Positions 1 through 11,137 of a stretch of 64,000 nt of DNA are shown here, in pieces. The notes beneath the pieces are model-generated. The model was not told the origin of the DNA. It worked only from the letters and a program-made list of their open reading frames with translations, and did no database searches. Origin of the DNA: Kuschelorhynchus macadamiae (taxonomy: Eukaryota > Arthropoda > Insecta > Coleoptera > Curculionidae); the NCBI GenBank assembly GCA_030620095.1, contig JAUTXW010002402.1, forward strand, positions 1 through 64,000. Reading direction: 5' to 3'. Numbering within the stretch: position 1 is the first letter of the stretch; every line of letters begins with the position of its first letter. A program made the position numbers and the translations under genes.

Positions 1-2234
1 TTATCGATAGTTTGAGAAGTTTATTTAACGACAACAGCTATGTATGTGAGAGTCTCTCTTGCCCCGTTGAATTTCTCACGAAAGTTTTTATACGTTTAAG
101 TGTTGAAAAAATTGCGTCTACTAATGAACTTGTGGCAGGTATTGTCAGTACTAATTCACACAATTTCGATACTTCGATGTAGGCATCTTCCAGCTGCTTT
201 AAAAATTGCATTAGTTCCTTAGCGTTATTTTTTGCGTTAATGTCATCAGTTTAATTAAATCACTTTTAGTTCAGATCGCAGTAACATTCGGTCGAAGAAC
301 TGGCCATAATGAAGAACAAGAGATTTAAATGCATCTTCTGGAAAAGTTTTTTTTTAAATGCATCAAAATTGCAGAGCTCGAGGAAGTTAAAATCATTTAA
401 ACCGTTAAATCTATAGTTTATTTGTTGCTGAAATTTGATCGATTATTTCATAAAAGAGGTGTCTGCATGATGCTTGAACATCTCCCACCTTGTCTGTTCG
501 AAGACGCTTGGCTTGTGGCTCTACATTTTAACGTAATCGTTTTCCCAAAATAGGTCAAAATCATCTTTTTGGACTTAACATGGACTGAAAATCATCCACT
601 TTTTTTAGGCAAAAAGCACTATCATTTGTTTTAGTTTGTAATATATTAAAAACATTGTCCGAGAATGCAAATATTTCTGAAAATATGTTCAACAAATAAT
701 TAAAATTAAAATCTCGTTTCAAACAGTCCAAAAAACCCCTCGAACTATTTATTGCTTCTGAGTCCTCGTTTCATTATTTCTATTATATTCTCAAATAGTT
801 CAATCAGTGATTCACGATTTTCAGATACTGTTAACACAAGTCTTCCATTATAGTTCCACCTAGTAGGACCTACTTTGGGCAATCGTTTGTGGACAATGGA
901 GTCCAAAACTTGTTTACGTTGTGATGACTTGGAAAAAAAAGCCATGCCATTTAAAGTAACGAAAAATACTTTACACTCTTTAATGTGATTGATGGACTGG
1001 GATAAAACTAAATTTAATTTATGAGCAAAACAATGGACAAACACAGCACTTGGGAAAGTTTCTCGAACTTTCAGCTTGTAGACCCCCTAATTGTCCTGCC
1101 ATCACTGCAGCTCCATCATAGCTTTGAGCAACTAATTTTTTCTCTCCATTAATTTCTTTAGTAACGTTATAAACTACGGTATACAATGCATCTGCTGTTC
1201 GATTTTCGGACACATTCTTAAAACCTAAAAATCGCTCTTGAATACTTCCGTCTGTTTTAACGTAGCGTATTGCTATAGATAATTGGCTAAAATTAGTGAT
1301 ATCAGTTGTTTCGTCCAGAACAATAGCAATGAACCGCGCCTCGCCAATCTCCTGTTTAATTCTTTTTAGAATAGTGGTTGCAACAGCGGAAATTAAATCA
1401 TTCTGGATTCGATTCGACTTTCCGCGAAAAACGCTAGACTACTCTAAATGATTTTTAAGCAATCATCATATTTAGCCATTAAACTAAGTAAATCTTGAAA
1501 ATTTCCTCTATTTGAACAAACCCTTGTTTCGTCATGACCTCTAAATCCCAATTCGTGCTGTCCGAGAAAAAAACAAACAACATCGATAAGTCTTCTAATA
1601 TTTACCTATTTTTATCGACTAGTTCATTGTGTTGGCGGTGACTAATTTAGGGAACTGTTTATTAAGGCCATGTTCAATTCTGGTTTTGCCGAAGACTTTT
1701 TCTTTTATGACAGCCTGCAAAGGCGCTTTGGACATAATGTGCCTTTTTACAGCTTCATGGAAATTGTTTAAATCGGAAAAACCAGTTTGATTCCAGAGAC
1801 CTTTTTCATTTTTAAAAAGTAAACATGGCTAACAAAATAATTTACTTATATTTTCACACCATGTTAGCCATTTAAATTATTCGCATTGTTTTTCCGGATG
1901 AAAATGTCTAATACAGTGTTTCATTTTTGTGGTTAAATTTCATAGGCGGATTTGCCCTTCCATTGGAAATTATTTGAAACTTATCAGCGAAGTTTAATGT
2001 TGAAAATCCCTTTATTATTAAGACACACACCACACATTCACACACACTCTTCTTACTAAATTCTCCAACATTTTCAACGTTATTACCGACAGCCGAAGTT
2101 GACGGTATTTGCATATCCACGTCCGTATTATTGTCTTCCATATCGCACCATGCACTACGCGACGTACGTATCACACAACACACGGATAGCCGTTCAAACA
2201 AAGAACCTACTCCAACGATAGCTTCCGCCACCAC
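1..2234 (-). pseudogene. hAT transposase pseudogene (ZMYM1-like: TTF-type zinc finger, DUF4371-like core, hAT dimerisation end)
   Basis: Read right to left, this holds broken reading frames matching the ZMYM1-like hAT transposases common in insects. The N-terminal piece (2234-1908) contains MEDNNTDVDMQIPSTSAVG. A central piece (1213-1019) has AQSYDGAAVMAGQLGGLQ, and a further piece (1044-745) has VHCFAHKLNLVLSQS and PTRWNYNGRL, which belong to the catalytic core of the family. The C-terminal SSVER/FSTLKR-type dimerisation segment lies near base 100-180. Frames change several times and no continuous ORF exceeds about 110 codons. What I see is homology to the sister copies in this window; the family name is from general knowledge of hAT proteins. 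Confidence 0.85.
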
Positions 2235-2547
2235 TTAAACCCCGCGACTGAAATGCAAAAATTGCAAACAGCCGGTGGAAAGTTGAATAACCTCTGGCTC
2301 GATTCACACAATCAAGCATACAGGACTTGGCTGCAGAGAAGCTAGCGGCCCGCATAGGTTCTATTGGATATCCTATTGTGGCAAGGCCACATTTATTATG
2401 GGCTTGATAATTAAGATAATATTTTAGCATTTTTAATATAAACTAAATTAATGGTTTCCTGTTTCAAAAATTACATTTTAGAAGATGTTTTGTAATTGTT
2501 TTTGGGGAAGCACTGCTTCCCTTGTTTCCATGGACGGCACGCCCCTG
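1..2547 (-). mobile_element. hAT transposon copy 1 (ZMYM1-like family), 3' end off the window
   Basis: The right end carries the terminal CACGCCCCTG (ending at 2547), the reverse complement of the CAGGGGCGTG that starts the better-preserved copy at 19948. The body aligns by eye, in opposite orientation, with 19948-22529 along its whole length. The transposon's 3' end lies just to the left of base 1. The bases after the terminus (gattttcg) are one half of the expected 8-bp duplication; the other half is off-window. The coding part is broken by frameshifts and stops, so the copy is dead. Confidence 0.88.
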
Positions 2548-3555
2548 GATTTTCGTTTCAAAAACGCTTTGACTGCTAACGTGGTCTTTATCATAAAGTA
2601 TTCTGACCACAAAGATGAAGGTTTTAGAACTCTTCCCCCTCTTCATGAAAATAGAAAAGCATATTTTTTTTCTAATATATGATTTACCGTATTTCGTTGA
2701 CACTATTCCTTAAACTTCGTGTAAACATTTTCAGATTTCTTTTCTGTTTTTGAATGAAACTAAGGAAAATGTATTAAACATATTTTTCATTTTAATATTT
2801 ATAAAAGACACTTCGCTGTGTTTACCAAATAATATTTTTAATATATAGCCTTTAAAAATTTACTTACGCTGTTTCTTTTTAAATTTTAGTGAAATCGGTT
2901 TGTTACCATTAAAATAATATTAATTGTTTGTCAGTGGATCTCCAATGTTTTGTTTTTTTTTTAGTTTCAACTTGATTAAAATAAATTATCCAAGTTAATG
3001 AAATATGACATTAAACTTGCGTGTAGAATATAGTTATCAATTCAACAAAAATATCAAATTACCAAAAAACCGTAAAAAGCACCTAATAAGTTTCAATGCA
3101 ATTCAGTGTACAAAATGACCGACCTAAAATGGTATATAGCATAGGTCCTTATCAAAAATACAAATTTTATCTAATACAGTTCGATCGCTGGATCTTTATC
3201 CATGAAAATATCAAAAACGTGCTCTTTAAACATCAATAATAAAAGAAAAGGATGAAACATGAGATATTGTCTTTAAAATATGGATACATCTAAAAAATAT
3301 GTTAAAACTTTAAATTACCAAAACGAACTTCCTAGAAAAAGAGAACAATATAGGCAGGCTTTTCACGTCAAAGCCACAAACATCAAGGATTTGTTTGGAG
3401 GTTATTATTATTGTCATTATATAGTTCACATTATTATTTTTGTTATGAATTTTAATTTTATCGTTTCTTGATTAACTTTCAAATAATCTGCACTACTTGT
3501 TTAAACAAAATTCATTGTAATAATTGATTTTCGTTGTAATACAGTTCTGTTACAG
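2548..3555. other. Non-coding stretch, probably upstream intron of the P450 gene
   Basis: About 1 kb of AT-rich DNA with no recognisable exon or transposon. A 63-codon ORF at 3280-3471 does not resemble P450 sequence. The polypyrimidine-like stretch ending in cag at 3553-3555 is the acceptor of the first P450 exon seen here, so this is most simply intron. Confidence 0.4.
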
Positions 3556-4050
3556 GTATTCGAGGATCCACCGCTGAAGTACCCGACGAAATTAAAACTC
3601 AAAAATATGAAAACAACGTCTCTCACAAAACAAGTACCCTCGAAGGAACTTCCTACGGACAGTCTTCTGGATTAAAAGACGATCTCGATATTGACGATGA
3701 CGTGGGGGAGAAGAAGAGGATGGCCTTCTTGGACTTGCTCATCGAGGCTTCTCAAGATGGTGTCGTAATCAATGACGAAGAAATCAAGGAACAAGTGGAC
3801 ACGATAATGTTCGAAGGTCACGACACAACTGCTGCTGCTTCTAGCTTTCTTGTGTCAAATGGCCGCCCATCCAGATATTCAGGAAAGAGTAATTCAGGAA
3901 CTGAGCGAGATCTTCCAGGGATCGGAGCGGCCCTCACCTTCGCAGACACCTTGGAAATGAAGTACCTGGAAAGGTGTCTATTGGAAACCCTTAGATTGTA
4001 CCCTCCAGTACCTGTTATCGCGCGACAACTTCGCCAGGAAGTTAAACTAG
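3556..4050 (+). other. CYP4G: CYP4G exon (I-helix to K-helix)
   Basis: Acceptor ttctgttacag precedes it and donor gtaag follows at 4051. It enters in phase needing one base from the previous exon. The stretch from about 3845 to 3925 is out of frame relative to both sides. Confidence 0.85.
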
Positions 4051-6864
4051 GTAAGACGTATATTTGAAGGAGGGGAGGTTTAACGCTTCCCCTTTTAATG
4101 ACACTGAAATAATTTTTCAAACCAACAATATATTTTTCCCCATATACAGACGATATGCACAAACACACTTAAATAAAATTTCGTGAATATATAACCGTGT
4201 CATTGTTAAATTCTACATGTTTTAGCATCTGATCCGAATTTGACGTTACCTGCCGGTGCTACAATAATTGTCGCTCAGCTGGGAACCCACCGTTTAGAGG
4301 AATACTACCCTGATCCAGAAAAATTTAATCCAGACAATTTTTTGCCCGAGAAAGCTGCCAATAGACATTACTATGCCTTTATTCCTTTCAGCGCTGGGCC
4401 AAGAAGTTGCGTAGGTAAGTATATACAGGGTGCCTGATGATATATATAATTAAGAGCACATTCTTAGTAGTCCAGTAACCAGGGGGTTGGAGACGTATAA
4501 AATATTAAAATGCCCTAACTTCTAAATGGTACCTCTTTAGGGGCTATTTAAAATATACAGAGGACTCAAACATCGGCCAACTGGATCACAAAAAATTACC
4601 AAAAAATAATGGTTTTTGTCCAATATCTTCCAAAATATTTCAGATAAAACAAAATTATTTTACTAAAAAATGTTGGTTATAATAATTTTTTCGGAAATGT
4701 AATGGTTAATTTAAAGTCATCATTAATTTTCTGTCCCCTCTTTTTCGCATCAAGAAAAAAAATTCTTGAATTTATTAGCAAGCGCGTGAACAAATTTTGC
4801 AATAACTTAAGTAAAAATGATTCTTTATTTATAATTCAAAATTCGTTAGGAAGAAGTCATCCGTGGATACATAACGTAACATAACCTCAAAAACTATTTT
4901 TTTTTTTCGAAGTAAATTTTTGCAAATATTATGAGGACTGCAGAAAAAAACATGAATACCTTTTATTTAGGAAATAATCTGCCTCTACATTTTTGGTTGG
5001 AAGATATTGGCTTTTCTTTTTATTTTCTTGACTATTTTTTTTATGAACCGAACGCATTAAGTGTAAGCACTCTACACACTCCTAAACAGCCCCTCGAGAG
5101 GTATAGTTCTATTATGAGACAAGTGGTATAGTCAAAAGCGATGTTATCGTGCGGGTCATACGATTTATCAATGTCAAACTTTTTAAGTTTATTTTTCTTT
5201 TATTACGTGTAATCATATCATCCGCATAAAATCCGGAAGATGAATTAGATAGACCTATGATATTTTCATATAAAAAAGAGGCTAAGCATATAAATACCAG
5301 CAGTTGCAAAAATCTTTGAGCGATGTCACTTTAAAGGCAGATTGACAAGTCAATGACAAAATGAGTAACAGAAAACAATTTTCGGGTTTTTTGCATCCAC
5401 AAACGAAAAAAATTGTATTAAATCTAACAAAATATTACAAAAATGAAAATTCACCGGCCAATATCCATGAGACAGTAGCAAAACCTGTGGGATTCGGTAT
5501 AAGGACTGTGCAGAAAATTGTGCATGAAAAAAGCACAATTTACTACCAAAGAAGATTAAGAAATGTACACGGAAAAAAGGCAAAGACAGAAGACTTAAGT
5601 GACAACGTAAAAAAGGATGTTCGTAATGCAATTTAGGATTTATACACATCAAAAACTAATATAACCCTTCAAGTTTTAAAAGAAGCTTTAAAAAATGGAG
5701 CCATATTGGAAATTAGACTAAAATCGTTGTCAAAATTAATAAAAATTTTGGGTTTTCGGTATAAAAAGGACTGTAATTTTTATGCGAGTTGCCACATATA
5801 GCAAGCCAGCGTATCCAGTTTTTAAAGAAATACCCGGAAAATGTGAATTCAAAATTTACAAAAGCGGTATTTTTAGACGAGACTTGGATATTTTCTAATG
5901 GAAGTGGTTCGAAATCTTGGCAGGATGACTCTGTAAAAAGTGTCAAGAGAAAAAAGAGATATGGGACGGGAAAACGGTTCATCAATTTGCATGCAGGTTC
6001 TTCAACAGGATTTCTCCCAGGTGCAAGTTTACTATTTTCTTCAACATCCAAAAGTATGGACTACCATGATAATATGAACTGTGAACTGTTTGAAAAGTGG
6101 TTAAAAGAACAACTGATTCCAAATTTAGATGCTCCAACTTTAATTATTGTGGACAATGCATCTTATCATTCAAGAATCTTAAATAAACAACATACTTCAT
6201 CCTGGAAGAAAAGTGATATTTGAGTGGCTAATAAAACAAAAACAAAATCCTTTACCCAATATGCTGAAACTAGAACTTCTTTTAATGGCAAAATCTATTA
6301 AAAAACCAACAATATATGCCGTAAATGAAATATTACGGGAAAATGGACATGAGGTTTTATGACTGCCGCCATACCATTGCCAGTTTAACGCAATAGAATT
6401 AATATGGGCTAGCTGGAACATACGGAGAAATTAATATGGGATTGGTGGTATCGAGAACGAGTTCTAGATGTCGAGATAGCACCAATGATCATTGCGCCAT
6501 TAGAGGACGACTCAGAAGATGAGGACTTTTTAAGTGATGATGATATTTTTTAGTCTATAATATTAAAAAGTTTCTGAAGGATTAGTCTTTGACGTGTATA
6601 AACCATAAATTGCATTAAGAATATGCATTTTTGCATTGCAATTTAAGTCTTTTGCCTTTGGATTTTTTCGTGTACATTTCTTAATTTTCTTCGGAAGTAA
6701 ATTATGTTTTTTTTCATGCACAAGTTTCTGCACATTCCTTTTACCGATTCTCAGAGCTTTTGCCACTGGCTCCTGGATATTAGCCAGTGAATTTTAATTT
6801 AAAAATCCTTTTATTAGATTTGACACAATTTTTTTGGTATATATATATATATATAACCAAAAAA

Positions 6865-6926
<62 letters not shown>

Positions 6927-9900
6927 AGTATGTTTTCATTCCACGTACACCAACGTCATAACAAGAAAATGATCCTTGTTTGGAACATGTTCTGCATCAC
7001 AGCAGACACAATGATCCATTTTAGTCAAACGACGATCGCGATTTCGCTCTTATTAGAGCTCATCAGGCCGCCATAGACTAGCGAGCCCCGTGCAGGGCAA
7101 AGGCACAAAATGGAATCACAAAAACAACTACTCCGTTGGCTAATACCACGACCGACATTGAATTACATTGTGACTCCTGGCTTTCGTTGGGAGCATTAAA
7201 TGATAGTATGTTTTCATTCCACGTACACCAACGTTATAACAAGAAAATGATCCTTGTTTGGAACATATTCTGCATCACAGCAGACACAATGATCCATTTT
7301 AGTGAAACGACGATAGCGATTTCGCTCTTATTAGAGCTCATCAGGCCGCCATAGACTAGCGAGCCCCGTGTAGGGCAAAAGCACAAAATGGAATCACAAA
7401 AACAACTACTCCGCTGGCTGATACCACGACCGACATTGAATTACATTGTGACTCCTGGCTTTCGTTGGGAGCATTAAATGAGAGTATGTTTTCATTCCAC
7501 GTACACCAACGTCATAACAAGAAAATGATCCTTGTTTGGAACATGTTCTGCATCACAGCAGACACAATGATCCATTTTAGTCAAACGACGATCGCGATTT
7601 CGCTCTTATTAGAGCTCATCAGGCCGCCATAGACTAGCGAGCCCCATGTAGGGCAAAGGCACAAAATGGAATCACAAAACACCAACGTCATAACAAGAAA
7701 ATGATCCTTGCTATGGCTATGTTTTTTATTGAATTTGTCTTAAATTCTGCGGCAAACGTTCACATTTTCAAAGCCGCTAAAGTCCGTTTTTTTAAATGGG
7801 ACACCCTATAACTTTATGCATTATCAAATGTAGAATTTCATTTTCTATCGAACTGTATTAAGGCTCCCTATACCTATTCGTAACCATTTTCGAAATAATT
7901 GGGTTTTAGAAAAATATCGTATGTATTTACTTAAATGTTTACATGTTCCAATGGTGAGCCATGGAAAAACAATTGAGATCCAATATCCAATATGACAGAT
8001 GATTAGTATGCGTTATTTATCGAAAGCTGTCAGTGATAAACTAAATCTTCTAAATCGAAATGGAAGAATACTCAAACGCTGATATTCTCAATCTATTTTA
8101 TATTCATGGAGAATGTTATAAAATTTTGGAGAGAACGTGTCATGTGTTTAATGAACGCCACCCTGATTTGCCGCCAATGAACAAGTCAAAATTCAAGAGG
8201 ATTGAAACGACCTTTTTGCGTTTTGGCAAGGTTAAAGTTACAAAAAATGTTCCGAACCCAGTGACAAATGCCGAGGATAACGTAATAGACACATTAGCTT
8301 ATTTCCACGCAAACCCGCAAAGTTCAATACCGTCTGCAGAAAACGATTTGAGAACTTCTTCTTCATCTGCCCAAAGAATCTTGAGCGAACATCATATGCA
8401 CCCTTATTCCTTCCAAAACGTGCAAGCCTTGAGACCTGGTGATGACGTCCGACGAGTAGAATTTTTCGAATTCATGTTTTTGAAAATTCAAGAGGACCCT
8501 CAATTCCTTTCAAAAATATTTTGGACCGATGAAGCGAAATTTTCTAGAGAAGGAATAACAAATAGAAGAAACGAACATTTCTGGGCAGCAAAAAATTCGC
8601 TTTACGCGAAACGCGTTCTCAAGAGAGGTTCGATGTTTTCGGTATAGTATTAAATGATCAGGTGAGGTACTGTATTTATGAAGACAATTTAAACAGTGAT
8701 AAGTATTTGGAAATTCTACGAGGGACGGTTTCTGAATTTATAGAAGAAATTCCTATTGGTGAGGTGCAAAATTATTGGTATCAATTAGATGGGGCACCAG
8801 CACATAATTCCGCTGCAGTTTATCTCCAATTATCTCGAATTTTTGAAGATCGCTGGATTGGTACCAATGGCCCTTGGAGATGACCCCCGCGATCGCCTGA
8901 TTTAACACCCCTAGAGTTTTATTTATAGGGATTTATCACAAAGGTAAAGTCTATGCTTCCCCAGTAAATAACCAATAAGATTGACTGGACAGGATACGAA
9001 CAGCTTTTGCCGAATTAGAAAACGGACAAATTCAACGGGCCACAGCAACTGTACAAAGAAGAATTGAAATGTGTCTTGAACGGACAGCATATAGAACATT
9101 TGTTATAATTCAATTTTATTATTTTATTTATTTATTGTTGATTGTTAGATTGCTATAATTTTTAAGTTCACTAAAACAAATTTAGAAGTCTCGAACTTAG
9201 TAGATATGGTTAAAAATACTGTAAACAATTTATTACATTTTTTATAACTTTAACTTATTACATTTTTTATAACTTAAACGAAAAATTTCGTTTCAATCCT
9301 CTTCAATTTGCTCTTGTTCATGGGCGATAAATGAGGATGTTTTTCATTAAAAACATGGCACGTTCTCTCCAATATTTTGTAACATTCTCTGCGAATATAA
9401 AATAAATTGAGAATATCAGCTTTTGAGTGTTATTTTATTTTAATTTAAAAGTTTCAAATCAGCTGTCAGGTTGAATAGAAAACAACAATTGTTTTTCCAT
9501 GACTTACTACGGGAAGGTGTAAGCATTTAGCAAATACATATGATAGTTTAATAAAAACCTGATTATTTCGAAAAGGGGTACGAATAGATATAGGGTGTCC
9601 CATTTAAAAAAACGGACTTTAGCGGCTTTGAAAATGTGAATGTTTGCCGCTGAATTTAGGACACCCTGTATAAAAATAGACAAATTCAATTAAAAAAATA
9701 GAAACCTAAGGTTATTTACCGATCGTCTGCAAAATATGAAGATTATATCTTCAAAACTTACAAAAATATGAAATTTTAATATTTGGTACCCCGAAGGCTC
9801 ATTTTTGGTTCAAGGTCAAGTATCTTAAGAACGCTTGAACCTAGGTATAGGACATGCTACATAAAATAGCATTAAAATTCTCCGTAGAATCCAAAAATAT

Positions 9901-11011
9901 CATAAAATACAGGGCGTTCCATTTAAAATAAGTAAGTTGATACCAACTTCCGGTTAAACCGAAAGTGACAGGAAGTTGAAAATATTTCAAAAAAGAAGTA
10001 TCTAATGTATCTAAATGGCATCATCAAAAACTTTTAATGAACGGGTTGCATGAATAACCCTGTATATCCTGTATTTTTCACATGCATGGCCCTTAAATTT
10101 AGTATAAAACAAGTTTTATTTATACAGGGGTGGCCCGCATTTAAATAAATGACACTGTATAAGTGGTTAGATTTTTACGTCAAGCAGGGCTCATAGTTTT
10201 TGGTGATTGACAAAAAAATCTCACTTTCATTAAGTGGCTGTATAAACAGAAGATATCCTGATTGTTCCACTGATTCGAACCGCTTTCCGACTTTATTAAG
10301 GCGCTTGCCATTTTGTGTATTTTTCTTTTCGCCAACCAAAAAATTTTAACCAAATACATATTTAGCGAATTTTGTTATTTAGTCCCTCGGCATTTAATAT
10401 ACAAAATAATATTAAGTGGCTATCTTAATAATATTGCGTAATAAAATTTAAAAAAAACTATTTTCTTTCTCTCTGTATATTTGTAAATAGCCCATCGAGA
10501 TTTAATAGCTCGATAAAAGAATCACACAACATTTTGGTATTCACTGTGTTTTCTGATTTGATTCATAATGTTTGGACCCGCACTCAATTTACCAACATGA
10601 TAATTGCCCTGTCCATGCTGCCAATTATATAAGAGAGTGTTTTCAGAATAATTAATAAAGTTTAATCTCTACATACCGACAGTGGAATAGTCTATAAACT
10701 TACCTAAAAGATAAACAAATTCTAATTTTTTAACCCTGACCACAAACAATAAACTGATGACTTTTTCGAAGTAGGTTAAAAAATAGAATTTTTGTTACAC
10801 ATGGTACATACACTATCTAATTTTTTTTAGGTCGCAAATACGCTATGTTGAAACTCAAAATTCTTCTTTCGACTATACTGAGGAACTACAAAGTTAGCTC
10901 AAACCTCAAAGAACAGGACTACAAATTGCAGGCTGATATCATTCTCAAGAGGTCGGATGGGTTTAGGATCAAAGTAGAACCAAGGAAATCCACTACAACT
11001 GCCGTATTCTG
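3556..11011 (+). CDS. CYP4G: Cytochrome P450 CYP4G-like, last three exons (partial, two frame-breaking indels)
   Basis: Haem-thiolate monooxygenase of the insect CYP4G subfamily. Known members act in oenocytes as the oxidative decarbonylase that makes cuticular hydrocarbons, anchored in the ER. Exons are 3556-4050, 4226-4414 and 10831-11011, all with GT-AG borders and matching phases. The first encodes the acidic insertion typical of CYP4G (DDLDIDDDVGEKKR) and the I-helix MFEGHDTT. It continues through FADTLEMKYLERC and the K-helix ETLRLYPPVPVIARQL. The second has YYPDPEKFNPDNFLPE and the haem loop FSAGPRSCVG, whose cysteine binds iron. The third gives GRKYAMLKLK and the C-terminus, stopping at 11009-11011. 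Between about 3845 and 3925 the conserved MAAHPDIQERVIQEL segment is read only in another frame: about 2 nt, then 1 nt, are missing, and the frame is restored. That is either a recent lesion or a sequencing error. N-terminal exons are not in the window. Confidence 0.9.
4226..4414 (+). other. CYP4G: CYP4G exon with haem-binding loop
   Basis: Acceptor tgttttag at 4218-4225 and donor gtaagt at 4415. The split glycine codon of the haem loop (FSAGPRSCVG) spans this donor and the acceptor 6.4 kb downstream. Confidence 0.9.
5361..6552 (+). pseudogene. DD82E-type (Tc1/mariner superfamily) transposase pseudogene
   Basis: Diverged relative of the intact transposase at 28266-29609. An N-terminal piece (5361-5636) begins MSNRKQFSGFLHPQTKK. 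A second piece (5789-6223) carries the first catalytic aspartate in FLDETWIFSNGS, then SWQDDSVKSVKRK, and the second aspartate in VDNASYHS. The glutamate motif PPYHCQFNAIEL follows in a shifted frame at about 6362-6402. The reading frame ends in a run of acidic residues (EDDSEDEDFLSDDD) before the stop at 6552, as in the intact element. Stops and frameshifts at about 5634, 5790 and 6223 make it non-functional. Domain order and spacing match the intact copy. Confidence 0.85.
5402..6838. repeat. Inverted repeat: sense N-terminal coding arm and antisense copy at 3' end
   Basis: Bases about 5402-5670 (5' part of the transposase reading frame) reappear in reverse complement at about 6574-6838. The minus strand there reads NVQKLVHEKKHNLLPKK, against TVQKIVHEKSTIYYQRR in the sense arm. 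The arms are clearly diverged but colinear. The outer edge of the antisense arm runs straight into the (TA)n tract at 6838, so the true transposon end is lost. Confidence 0.8.
6838..6923. repeat. (TA)n microsatellite
   Basis: Two TA runs (6838-6855 and about 6868-6923) separated by a short A-rich interruption. It joins the antisense arm of the DD82E remnant to the 278-bp tandem array. Confidence 0.97.
6924..7709. repeat. Tandem repeat, 278-bp unit, nearly three copies
   Basis: Units start at 6924, 7202 and 7480, each opening with ga[t/g]agtatgttttcattcc. The spacing is exactly 278 bp with only a few base differences between units. The third unit stops at about 7678 and is followed by a 31-bp fragment of the same unit (caccaacgtcataacaag...), a deletion product. 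Each unit has an ORF ending in a TAG, but the ORFs look like no protein I know. It is most likely satellite DNA or part of an unidentified element. Confidence 0.93.
7725..9692 (+). mobile_element. Mariner-like (DD41-type) transposon with long inverted ends
   Basis: The left part (about 7725-8250) and right part (about 9225-9692) are inverted copies of each other. Both include gcggcaaacrttcacatttt and the motif ttttaaatgggacaccctat. The inverted ends run from the termini through the 5' leader into the first roughly 60 transposase codons, so the 3' arm is antisense to the start of the gene. The left arm has an extra segment of about 65 bp and lacks about 20 bp of the outer terminus. Confidence 0.8.
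8060..9080 (+). pseudogene. DD41-type mariner transposase pseudogene
   Basis: The first piece (8060-8647) begins MEEYSNADILNLFYIHGE and shows helix-turn-helix-like sequence followed by the first catalytic aspartate in FWTDEAKFS. The second piece (8662-8883) contains the second aspartate in QLDGAPAHNS. Forty-one residues later the third acidic position appears as glutamate in PRSPDLTPLEF, where relatives usually have aspartate. A frameshift or deletion lies near 8647, and in-frame stops lie near 8881 and 8929. It is related to, but distinct from, the DD41D remnants at 37663 and 48969. Confidence 0.82.
10831..11011 (+). other. CYP4G: CYP4G terminal exon
   Basis: The acceptor tttttttag ends at 10830. 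The exon encodes GRKYAMLKLKILLSTILRNY and ends in a TGA at 11009-11011. It has no internal stop and joins in phase to 4414. Confidence 0.9.
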
Positions 11012-11131
11012 AACAAAACATTGTTAAAACAAGGTTAAATATTTATTACTTTAATGTGCTCTAGACTAATATAGACATTTATATACCAGCAAAGACCGAT
11101 ATACTACGAATAAACAATCCAACAAATGGAA

Positions 11132-11137
11132 AATAAA
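11132..11137 (+). promoter_or_regulatory. Candidate polyadenylation signal of the CYP4G gene
   Basis: AATAAA lies 121 bp after the CYP4G stop codon, a normal distance for an insect 3' UTR. No other gene is near. Confidence 0.5.

Larger units (their letters stand above)
4415..10830 (+). other. CYP4G intron filled with transposon debris
   Basis: This 6.4 kb intron holds a DD82E pseudo-transposon (about 5361-6838), a (TA)n tract, a 278-bp tandem array and a mariner with long inverted ends (7725-9692). In 4431-5330 and 9693-10820 I find no gene, only scattered short 'acagggtg/gggacaccct' motifs (4425, 9902, 10070) like those at mariner ends. A compact host gene interrupted by this much mobile DNA suggests TE expansion. 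Confidence 0.7.

Noticed and set aside
3280..3471. 63-codon ORF upstream of the CYP4G exon as a possible further exon
   Set aside because: Its sequence has no P450 features and no donor site in the right phase; left as intron.
6787..7354. Overlapping ORFs in the 278-bp array that might encode a repeated peptide
   Set aside because: No similarity to any family, no shared start context, and frames depend on the neighbouring TA tract; treated as satellite DNA.
6924..7709. CRISPR-like array
   Set aside because: Units are 278 bp, contiguous without spacers, and the genome is eukaryotic.
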